From an uncultured Acidimicrobiales bacterium (lineage in GTDB: Bacteria; Actinomycetota; Acidimicrobiia; Acidimicrobiales; Aldehydirespiratoraceae): a stretch of DNA of 64,000 bases. The notes under the pieces were generated by a model. That model worked only from the letters and a program-made list of their open reading frames with translations, was not told where the DNA came from and searched no databases. Within the stretch, counting starts at the first letter, position 1; each line of letters opens with the position of its first letter. Of this stretch, positions 1 to 6,859 are shown piece by piece. The position numbers and the translations under genes were made by a program. Location of the stretch: contig CATOTC010000001.1 of NCBI GenBank assembly GCA_951812975.1, positions 248,001 to 312,000 of the forward strand. The letters run 5' to 3'.

Positions 1-6
1 TCGGTA

Positions 7-909
7 CTACCAACCCCGTTCAGCCAACTTCATGTCGAGGGTTGAGATCTCCTGGCCGACCATCGCATCGCCGAGACCAGTCGAGACCTTCACCAGGATT
101 GCCGGGTCCTGATAGTGGGTGGTCGCCTCCACTATGGCTGACGCCATCTTCTCAGGACTCTCGCTCTTGAAGATTCCAGAGCCGACGAACACCGCCTGGG
201 CTCCGAGTTGCATCACCAACGATGCGTCTGCGGGCGTGGCGATACCGCCCGCGCAGAAGATCGGTACCGGGAGCTGCCCTGTTCGGGCAACCTCTTGAAT
301 CAACGGGAGCGGCGCTTGGAGTCGTTTCGCCCAGTCGAAGAGTTCCGCAGAGTCTGCTCTGGTCAGCTTGCCGATGTCGCCCATGATCGAGCGCAGATGG
401 CGCACCGCCTCGACGACGTTGCCGGTCCCGGCTTCACCTTTGGAGCGGATCATGCAAGCCCCCTCGCTGATGCGCCGCAGAGCCTCGCCCAAGTTGGTGG
501 CACCGCACACGAACGGAACCGTGAATGACCACTTGTCGATATGGTGCGCCTCATCAGCGGGCGACAGCACCTCCGATTCGTCGATGTAGTCGACACCGAT
601 GGCCTCGAGCATCTGCGCTTCCGCGAAATGCCCGATGCGTGCTTTGGCCATGACCGGTATTGAGACCGCTGCCGCAATCCCCTGGATCATCTCTGGATCA
701 GACATGCGGGAAACCCCGCCGTCTCGGCGGATATCGGACGGCACTCGTTCAAGGGCCATCACTGCGACTGCCCCGGCGTCCTCTGCGATCTTCGCGTGCT
801 GCGGGTTGACGACGTCCATGATGACACCGCCCTTGAGCATCTCGGCCAAACCCCGCTTCACCAGTTTTGTCCCCGTCTCGCGCTGGTTGTTCTGTCCCAT
901 ATCGACCAT
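7..909 (-). CDS. pdxS: Pyridoxal 5'-phosphate synthase, lyase subunit PdxS
   Basis: This enzyme makes pyridoxal phosphate from a pentose phosphate, glyceraldehyde 3-phosphate and ammonia supplied by a PdxT glutaminase. The whole protein reads as a PdxS TIM barrel of the usual length (300 aa). The first Schiff-base lysine lies in [10 protein letters not shown] (about residue 89) and the second in [12 protein letters not shown] (about 157); the strand-1 aspartate is in IMDVV (about 31). The open frame extends upstream to a GTG at 972, but family members begin close to [10 protein letters not shown], so I chose the ATG at 909; the ATG at 900 is equally possible. pdxT is not visible and may lie beyond the left edge. 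It follows the DUF3048 gene on the same strand. In mycobacteria the pdxS homologue (snzP) lies near the same PIM genes, which supports a conserved neighbourhood. Confidence 0.96.
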   Translation of the reverse strand: MVDMGQNNQRETGTKLVKRGLAEMLKGGVIMDVVNPQHAKIAEDAGAVAVMALERVPSDIRRDGGVSRMSDPEMIQGIAAAVSIPVMAKARIGHFAEAQMLEAIGVDYIDESEVLSPADEAHHIDKWSFTVPFVCGATNLGEALRRISEGACMIRSKGEAGTGNVVEAVRHLRSIMGDIGKLTRADSAELFDWAKRLQAPLPLIQEVARTGQLPVPIFCAGGIATPADASLVMQLGAQAVFVGSGIFKSESPEKMASAIVEATTHYQDPAILVKVSTGLGDAMVGQEISTLDMKLAERGW

Positions 910-972
910 CCTATGACCGTTGTGACTTGACGACGCAGTAGTTTTGCTGACGCCCGTTGCGGCGTGCTGCAC

Positions 973-2130
973 CTAGTTGGCGGCGCGGGCAGTTTCGAGA
1001 CGTGCAGCGGCTTCGGCAAGGTCGAAGGTGGCTATGCGGGCTTCGGGGAACTTCGAGCCGTCGGCCGAAGCGAGAATGAACCATGTGGCACCCGGTTGCA
1101 GGGCGATGACCTCTCCGTCAGCGCTCCTCAAATCCCACGCCGGCTCCTGGGGCGACCTGCGCCATGTGCCCTCCACGACTCGACCCTGGGTGAAGACTTG
1201 TACGGGACCGGTGCTGAACGACTGAGCCTCCGGTGACGCAGGGTCGGCCGGTGAGATCTCGTAGACGACGTGCAGGACCACCACATTTGCGGGGGCGATC
1301 TCCACTTCGGTGTCATCCTGCAACGTTGTATGGAGGGTTCCGTCCTGCACCCGCACCCATCGAGCGACCGCCGGGTCCCACAGGTGGCTGACCTGCCGCC
1401 CGAAACTGGCTTCGTAGGTGATCTCCACGCCGCCGATCTCCGTACCCAGGCTCTCGGAGAGTTCTCCGTAGGTCACGACCGGACCGGGTACACCCGAACC
1501 GAGAAAATCGATCATCTCAATGTCAATCCAGAGGTTGTCGGGAGCGCTGCGAGAACCCAGACGGAAGTATGGATCCAGGCGACGCAACGCGCCCGCGTCC
1601 ACGAAGACGCCCCTGTTCGCTGCATCGCGCAGTTCAACCAGGGTCGGGGTGTTGGCACCGGAGAACACCAGTGCCGGAGTTCCGAGCCCGGCCAACAGCT
1701 CGACGTCTGTGGTTCTGGCGGAACGGACCGGTCCCGCCAGAGGGGGCACCTGGGACTGGAACACTGCCGCGAAACGGGTCTTGAGCCCCTCGATCAGTTC
1801 CTCGTAGACGATGTCGGCTTCTGCCAGACCCATCTGTGGCCGGGACTGATCGTTGTTGTTGCCGATCTTGACCACGAATGCAGGCTGACGAGCAGCCGCG
1901 GCGCTGGCCGCAGGGAGTCCGGTGAAGGGAGCAAGGGGGCCGTCGAAGACGGTCGTGGTGGTCTGCGACCCTGCAACCGTGGTGCTTGTGGTCGTGGAAG
2001 CAACCGTCTGTTCGATCGGCTCCGGTTCGGGTTCACTCACCTCGACACCGTTCCCGCCGTCAAGACACGACGCCACGAACAGCGCCGACAACGCGACCGT
2101 TGCCAACAACCCGCCTCCGGCTCGCATCAC
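973..2130 (-). CDS. DUF3048-domain lipoprotein (YerB-like)
   Basis: The 385-aa product has a lipoprotein signal peptide (hydrophobic residues 8-20, lipobox VASC with Cys22). A Ser/Thr/Pro/Glu linker with TTTT runs (about 30-65) then leads to a DUF3048 module. Diagnostic stretches are PFTGLP, VVKIGNN, RPQMGLAEADIVYEE and GPVRSARTTD; the C-terminal half carries the second part of the family (DPTNG-like turns are absent, GATWFI is present). It is expected to be tethered outside the membrane. The family has no established biochemical role. Its start overlaps the stop of the upstream M48-like gene by 4 bp (ATGA), so the two are probably translated together. Confidence 0.85.
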   Translation of the reverse strand: MMRAGGGLLATVALSALFVASCLDGGNGVEVSEPEPEPIEQTVASTTTSTTVAGSQTTTTVFDGPLAPFTGLPAASAAAARQPAFVVKIGNNNDQSRPQMGLAEADIVYEELIEGLKTRFAAVFQSQVPPLAGPVRSARTTDVELLAGLGTPALVFSGANTPTLVELRDAANRGVFVDAGALRRLDPYFRLGSRSAPDNLWIDIEMIDFLGSGVPGPVVTYGELSESLGTEIGGVEITYEASFGRQVSHLWDPAVARWVRVQDGTLHTTLQDDTEVEIAPANVVVLHVVYEISPADPASPEAQSFSTGPVQVFTQGRVVEGTWRRSPQEPAWDLRSADGEVIALQPGATWFILASADGSKFPEARIATFDLAEAAARLETARAAN

Positions 2131-2855
2131 AGCTCTCTCAGAGCATCAGTACGATCCTGAAGTTGAGGTTGCACTCCCGGCGTGCCGTCGAGTGGTCCGA
2201 TCATCCATAGATGCCGGTTGGCGCGGGTACAGCTGACGCCGCTGCCCGCAGCGGCCTGTTCGAACGCGCCGACCAGCGCAGGGGGATATCGAGTCATCAA
2301 CACGCCCTGCACATCGGTGAGGGCCATTCGCTGACCATCGAGCTGTACCCGACGCACCAGCTCTGCCAGCGGACCGAGCAGGGGACCCACAGACGCAAGG
2401 GTCGTCGCCGCGTGAACGCCGGAACTGAACTGGGCCAGCTGTCGCGCCACGACGACCTCCAGCTGCAGTCGGTCCAGCTTCTGCAATGCCCCCGTCGTCA
2501 TCACCAGATGCGTTTGTTTGGCCCGTCCGACCACAGCCGAGTCCGGGGCTTGAGAATCGACCACATGCAGTTGCGGCTCGGCGATCCCGTGGCTTGCGCA
2601 CAAGCTGGCAACCAGGTTCTCGAGGCGCGGTTGGTGTCCCGGGACAACCGGAACGGCACCGAGGGCGCTCAGCGTCGCGGCGGGGGCGCGCCTGTCGAGT
2701 GCGATGGTCAACAAGACAGCGACCACCAGCCCGACGATCACGCCGACGACGATCCTTGGGCCGTACGGCGACAGCAGTGTTACAACCACTGCCACAACCA
2801 GCCCGACCACCAATGCCGGGATCAATAAAACCGATCGGGGTGCCGCTGTGGGCAT
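2127..2855 (-). CDS. M48/HtpX-like membrane protein lacking the zinc-protease motif
   Basis: The 242-aa product has two adjacent transmembrane helices (about residues 8-30 and 35-55) and a cytoplasmic domain that follows the HtpX/M48 pattern: HLVMTTGALQKLDRLQLE leads into the position of the active-site helix. Where M48 proteases have HExxH this protein has RQLAQ (about 138-142). The downstream E-x-x-x-D ligand region before TRYPPALVGAF is also altered. It should therefore bind no catalytic zinc and may be a regulator or scaffold. I chose the ATG at 2855 because GGAGAG sits just upstream; the open frame extends further (to 3236) but without protein-like sequence. It lies between the mannosyltransferase gene and the DUF3048 gene. 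The assignment to M48 is an inference from pattern, not a search. Confidence 0.6.
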   Translation of the reverse strand: MPTAAPRSVLLIPALVVGLVVAVVVTLLSPYGPRIVVGVIVGLVVAVLLTIALDRRAPAATLSALGAVPVVPGHQPRLENLVASLCASHGIAEPQLHVVDSQAPDSAVVGRAKQTHLVMTTGALQKLDRLQLEVVVARQLAQFSSGVHAATTLASVGPLLGPLAELVRRVQLDGQRMALTDVQGVLMTRYPPALVGAFEQAAAGSGVSCTRANRHLWMIGPLDGTPGVQPQLQDRTDALREL

Positions 2856-2955
2856 AAAGGTGCTCTCCGCAAGATCTGTGGTCCGCGGTAACGAGGCCGC
2901 GAGTCGATTCGTCGTCGGCTCAGAATATCGGCGCTTGGACACTCTCAGCGCCCCG

Positions 2956-4026
2956 TCAATGCAGTAGTGCTCGGTAACGCTGCAAGTAGAGGTCGGCCAG
3001 GCGATCCATGGAGAACTCATCGGCTCTCTCGTTTCCCGACGCGACAAGCTCTGCGGCTCTTTGGTTGTCTTGCAGCAACTCGCTGATCGCGGCGGCCAAC
3101 GCCTTGTGATCACCAGCAGGGAACAACAGGGCGTCGCGGCCGTGTCTCGACGCATTGGCATAACCGCCGATATCGGCCGCGACCACCGGTGTGCCCGCGG
3201 CCATCCCCTCCAACAGAACAATCCCGAAGGACTCACCGAACAGGGAGGGGGCGCAGAAGATGTCGGCGCCGCGCAGTCGCGCTATCTTCTCGGTCTCGTC
3301 GATCGATCCCAGCCACTCGAGCCTTGAATCGCCGCCGTAGGCCGTCTTGAGCCTCTGCGTCTCAGGGCCGCTGCCTGCGATCCAGACGCGAATATCCGCC
3401 GGAAGCAACTTCACCGCCTCAAGCAGGACCTGCAGTCCTTTTCGCTGCTCGTGGCGACCGATGAACAGAACGGTGGGAGAACCGGCGGCGTAAGCCGGGC
3501 TGCGGCGATAACGGCCCACCTCCACCCCGTTGAAGAGCACGTCGTACTCGCCGCCGAGGTGTTTCATCGCGAGTTTGCGGGCATCTTCAGAGACCACCAC
3601 ACGATCATCGAGACGACGAGCCAGGTAACGGACAGCCTTGGGCATCAATTCGTACGACAAGGAGCGTCCCGCGGCATGGAAGGTTCCGATCAACGGCGCC
3701 GGACGGGTCAGCAGCGCAGTCATCGTCGGCCCCGGGGCGAGCGGTTCGTGCAGGTGGATCACGTCGAATGCTTCATCTCGCATCGCTCGAATGACACGGA
3801 GCTGTGCAGACGGATCCGGTGCCACCGGAGCAACCGATCCGTTGGCCGACGCCGGCAGGCTCAGACCGAGGGGCGTCACACCAGCATCGGGAGGCGGGCC
3901 ATCACACGGTGCGAGCACCCGTACCGCGTGGGCGCGTCGTCGCAGCGCCCTCGCCAACGCCAACACTTGAGACTGGACCCCGCCGGGCATCGTCAGGCTG
4001 TACGGGCAGATCAATCCGATGCGCAT
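2956..4026 (-). CDS. pimA: GT4 glycosyltransferase, probable phosphatidylinositol alpha-mannosyltransferase PimA
   Basis: This 356-aa GT-B glycosyltransferase is expected to transfer mannose from GDP-mannose to phosphatidylinositol at the inner face of the membrane, the first step of PIM synthesis. GGVQ near residues 15-18 is the N-terminal glycine-rich loop, RHEQRKG (191-197) is the donor phosphate loop, and the GT4 E-x7-E pair is at about 265 and 273 in ESFGIVLLEGMAAGTPVV. The start MRIGLICPYS at 4026 matches the family; the longer frame runs into the upstream gene. Its ATG overlaps the upstream stop by one base (TGATG). The order pgsA - acyltransferase - this gene is that of mycobacterial pgsA1-Rv2611c-pimA, and this context is the main reason for naming PimA rather than a generic GT4 enzyme. 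Confidence 0.85.
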   Translation of the reverse strand: MRIGLICPYSLTMPGGVQSQVLALARALRRRAHAVRVLAPCDGPPPDAGVTPLGLSLPASANGSVAPVAPDPSAQLRVIRAMRDEAFDVIHLHEPLAPGPTMTALLTRPAPLIGTFHAAGRSLSYELMPKAVRYLARRLDDRVVVSEDARKLAMKHLGGEYDVLFNGVEVGRYRRSPAYAAGSPTVLFIGRHEQRKGLQVLLEAVKLLPADIRVWIAGSGPETQRLKTAYGGDSRLEWLGSIDETEKIARLRGADIFCAPSLFGESFGIVLLEGMAAGTPVVAADIGGYANASRHGRDALLFPAGDHKALAAAISELLQDNQRAAELVASGNERADEFSMDRLADLYLQRYRALLH

Positions 4027-4934
4027 CAGAGGTCCTGCAGGTGCTCGGGTAGCGGCAGGCCCAACGCTTCGTAGTCGCTGGGCCAGTTCGGCGACAGCAT
4101 GTGCCATTGCTCGGGCGCCTGCGATATCAGATACTCGAAGTCTCGCGCCAGATCCTGGGTGACACGGGCGACGTCTTGGCGAAGCCTGCCGCGTCGCTCT
4201 GTGTCGAGCGGCGGGGTGGAGATGGCGTGGCGGGTGTTGTCGCGCCAGTAGACCGCCGAGGGTATCAACGGTGAACCGGTCCTAAGCGCCAGGGTCGCGG
4301 GTCCCGCTGGAAGCGTGGTCCTCTCACCGAAGAACTCGACGGGAACGCCGTTGCCCTGGATGTCCCGGTCCGCCAACAGGCACAACACTTGACCCTGGTT
4401 CAGCGCCTTGATGCTGGTCCTCGCGGCGTCAGCTCCCAAAGGCACGATGTTCATTCCCAACCCCTCACGGAAGCCCACGAACCACTCGAACACTTCGGGA
4501 GGCTCCAGCGGTTCAACAACCGCGGTGACCTTGAACTTCGGCACCAGAGCGAGCCACCATGCGGCCCATTCCCAGGTCCCGAGATGAGGAAGAGCCAGAA
4601 TCGGTCCCTGGCCGCGCTCCACCGCCGCGGCGATCTCACCGAACCCCTCGTATCCGAAACCCTGATCGATCTCGGCAACCGGCACACTCGGCAGACGGAA
4701 GCTCTCGGCGTAATAGCGCGTATACCACTCGAAGGTCTTGGCCACGCGACGACGTTTCTCTGAAGCGGACATGCTCCGCCCCAGCACCCGCTGAAGATTG
4801 CGGGCCACGACCAGGCGTTTCTGGCCGGTGTTGGCGGCGGAGGCACCCACCGCACGCGCCGCCGCTTTCTGGGCGGCAACTGGTACGTGACGGGCCAACA
4901 GAGACCCCGCCCGATAGGCGGAGACCGATACCAC
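4026..4934 (-). CDS. Phosphatidylinositol mannoside acyltransferase (PatA-like, LpxL fold)
   Basis: The 302-aa protein belongs to the lysophospholipid/lipid A acyltransferase (LpxL/HtrB) family. The catalytic H-x4-E is HLGTWE (His117, Glu122). Other family features are LADRDIQGNGVPVEFFGE (about 200-217) and the preceding basic N-terminal helix region. Mycobacterial PatA attaches a fatty acid to the mannose of PIM, and the position of this gene between pgsA and pimA supports the same job. The start at 4934 (MVSVSAYRAG) is two bases past the pgsA stop. Specificity for the acyl chain cannot be read from the sequence. Confidence 0.86.
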   Translation of the reverse strand: MVSVSAYRAGSLLARHVPVAAQKAAARAVGASAANTGQKRLVVARNLQRVLGRSMSASEKRRRVAKTFEWYTRYYAESFRLPSVPVAEIDQGFGYEGFGEIAAAVERGQGPILALPHLGTWEWAAWWLALVPKFKVTAVVEPLEPPEVFEWFVGFREGLGMNIVPLGADAARTSIKALNQGQVLCLLADRDIQGNGVPVEFFGERTTLPAGPATLALRTGSPLIPSAVYWRDNTRHAISTPPLDTERRGRLRQDVARVTQDLARDFEYLISQAPEQWHMLSPNWPSDYEALGLPLPEHLQDL

Positions 4935-4936
4935 AG

Positions 4937-5632
4937 TCAGCCTTCGCGCAGCGCCCGACGTTCCCGCATCCGCTGAGCCCAGGCCGACTCATTACGTCCA
5001 CGTGAGCGTTGACGGGGCCGGCGACGAGGTCGGCGAGCCGGAAGCGGTCGATCTATCGACGCCTGACGCCATACCTTGACGAAACGCTGCAACGCAGTCA
5101 CCGCGGTGAGAGCAAGCATGATCCACAGAACCGGTATGAGGATCTCGGGAAACAGCAACGCCAGAGCGAGCATGATGACGCGCTCGGCACGTTCCATGAT
5201 CCCGCCCTTGGCTTCATAACCGAGCGACTCGGCCTTGGCCCGCTGATACGAAACAAACATCGCCGCAGCCATGACTGCCACCGGCAACATCATGATTCGA
5301 CCCGGCTCGGTGCTGGCCAGGTGCCAGGCGACGCCCCCGAACAGCAGGGCGTCGGCCAGCCGGTCGGAGACGGAATCGAAATAGGCGCCTCTTTGAGATC
5401 CGGAGTCTGCAGCGCGGGCCACCGCTCCGTCGAGGGCGTCGGCGATCCCGGTGATCAACAGGAAGAGCAGGCCGATTCGGAGGTAACCGGCACCGATCGT
5501 CACTGCCGCGACCGTCGCCATGACGATCCCGACAATTGTTATGACGTCAGGGGTGATGCCGGTGCGTCGCAGACTGTGGCCAATCGGGGTAAGGCTGCGG
5601 TCAACGGCCGTGCGCCAGTTTCCGTCGAACAT
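4937..5632 (-). CDS. pgsA: CDP-alcohol phosphatidyltransferase, probable phosphatidylinositol (phosphate) synthase
   Basis: This 231-aa integral membrane enzyme would join CDP-diacylglycerol to inositol (phosphate) to make the PIM precursor. The complete family signature D-x2-DG-x2-AR-x8-G-x3-D-x3-D is present from Asp65 to Asp90. About five to six hydrophobic helices follow the usual layout, and the C-terminal tail is strongly Arg-rich (RRPRRRPRQRSRGR). The start MFDGNWRTAVDR is standard for actinobacterial PIS. A 105-bp gap separates it from the upstream membrane-protein gene, so it may have its own promoter. Confidence 0.9.
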   Translation of the reverse strand: MFDGNWRTAVDRSLTPIGHSLRRTGITPDVITIVGIVMATVAAVTIGAGYLRIGLLFLLITGIADALDGAVARAADSGSQRGAYFDSVSDRLADALLFGGVAWHLASTEPGRIMMLPVAVMAAAMFVSYQRAKAESLGYEAKGGIMERAERVIMLALALLFPEILIPVLWIMLALTAVTALQRFVKVWRQASIDRPLPARRPRRRPRQRSRGRNESAWAQRMRERRALREG

Positions 5633-5737
5633 GAAATGCTCCTCGCGGGAATCATTTCACGATAGCAGCACGCTGTGAACGATCCGAGGGCTGTAGACGA
5701 TCCTGGAGCTGCAGCCTGCTTGCGTGCAGTGTCGCGG

Positions 5738-6334
5738 TCAGTTCCGCGGGCTGGTCCAGTCTTCGGGGTTGGTCTCGACGAAACGGTCGATGATCTCCCC
5801 GTCGATGCCGTCCACCAACACCAGCCCGCGATGCGTCGGCGAGGCTTCGTTGCTGTAGAGGAGCACCCGCCAGGTGGGCCGGCTGCGCAGTCCCCGCCAA
5901 CCGAGTTGTGCTGAGGCGTGCCCGACAGGAAAGCCCACGTCGCGTGCGGCTGCCTGCAACGCCTGCTCCTCGTCGAAGGACAGGTCCCAGCCCCCCTGCG
6001 CGTGATAGAGCCCGACCGCGATCAGGACGACCCCCGCGACGAGCACACCGTTGTTGATGAAAGAGTCGTTCACGACCGGCGTGTTCTCCCCGACCGTGAA
6101 GCGCGCGAGGATGCAGACCGCGCCGATCAGCGTGTAAAGCACCGCCGGGATGCGTCGCCTGCTGTTGTTGGGAAAGAGGTACGGCTCGACGACCGCGCTG
6201 GGGTCGAGGTCCGCGGGAAGCGAGTCACGGACGTCGGCATCGGGCTGCGTTCGGTCTTGGGCCGCTTCAGCGGAGTCGTCGTTCACCGAATTGAGCCTAG
6301 AGGCCGAGAGCTTGAAACTCAGGTGGTCGGCCAC
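5738..6334 (-). CDS. Hypothetical two-helix membrane protein in the PIM operon
   Basis: I do not recognise this 198-aa protein. It has an acidic, disordered N-terminus, two transmembrane helices (about residues 62-80 and 94-112) and a C-terminal cytoplasmic part containing QLGWRGLRSRPTWRVLLYSNE and a GLVLVDGIDGEIIDRFVE stretch. The GTG at 6334 lies inside the last 16 bases of the HIT gene; a second GTG at 6286 would give a shorter product that avoids this overlap, and neither has a clear ribosome-binding site. The gene is an insertion relative to the mycobacterial order, where HIT is followed directly by pgsA. Confidence 0.7.
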   Translation of the reverse strand: MADHLSFKLSASRLNSVNDDSAEAAQDRTQPDADVRDSLPADLDPSAVVEPYLFPNNSRRRIPAVLYTLIGAVCILARFTVGENTPVVNDSFINNGVLVAGVVLIAVGLYHAQGGWDLSFDEEQALQAAARDVGFPVGHASAQLGWRGLRSRPTWRVLLYSNEASPTHRGLVLVDGIDGEIIDRFVETNPEDWTSPRN

Positions 6335-6822
6335 GACGCGACGAGTTGGCGCCAGGTGTCTGAGAGGGTCTCGGGCATCACCCGCACATTGGCGACCGAG
6401 GTCATGAAGTTGGTGTCGCCGGCGAAGCGCGGGACGACATGAACGTGCAAATGGTCGGGTACACCTGCTCCTGAACCCCGGCCGAGGTTGGCGCCAACGT
6501 TGATGCCGTGCGGCTCATAAGCCGACGACACCGCCTGCGTGGCGCTGCGCACGGCCGCCCAGAGTTCGTCGTGCTCGTCGCTGGTAAGGTCGCCCAGCGC
6601 GGTGGCCGGCCGGTAGGGCACCACCATCAGGTGGCCTCGGGCATAGGGATAGATGTTGAGCAGCGCGAAGCAGAGCTCTCAGCGCCAGACGATGTAGGTC
6701 TCGTCGTCGGGCAGTCCGCTGGTGAGGATCGCCTCGAACAGGGTTCGACCCTCAGACACCACCGGGGCGTCGGCGGCTTCGGAATCCGGAATGCGCCATC
6801 CGGCCCAGAGGCGCTCAACCAT
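6319..6822 (-). pseudogene. HIT-family (AP4A phosphorylase-like) gene interrupted by an in-frame TGA
   Basis: Read through the stop, the product is a typical ~167-aa actinobacterial HIT protein of the kind encoded between thrS and pgsA1 in mycobacteria. The upstream part begins near MVERLWAGWRIP and ends at YIVWR; the TGA is at 6679-6681; the downstream part continues in the same frame with ELCFALLNIYPYARGHLMVVPYR. The HIT triad lies in DHLHVHVVPRF near 6440. The mycobacterial homologue has Arg-Gly-Lys where this has Arg-stop-Glu, so a single GGA-to-TGA change explains it. It could be a true nonsense mutation, a sequencing or assembly error, or two pieces made separately (an ATG at 6627 could restart the catalytic half). 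The proposed start at 6822 has no strong ribosome-binding site. Confidence 0.8.
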
Positions 6823-6859
6823 GGCGAACTCGAAGCTTCGCGACCGTCGGCACAACAGA

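Noticed and set aside
6679..6681. TGA in the HIT gene as selenocysteine or as a reassigned codon
   Set aside because: The downstream bases can form GAGC-UGC/GCG-GCUC pairing around a 3-base loop, but no bacterial SECIS loop features are clear and the homologous residue is Gly rather than Cys. TGA is used as the normal stop throughout the window, so genome-wide reassignment is excluded.
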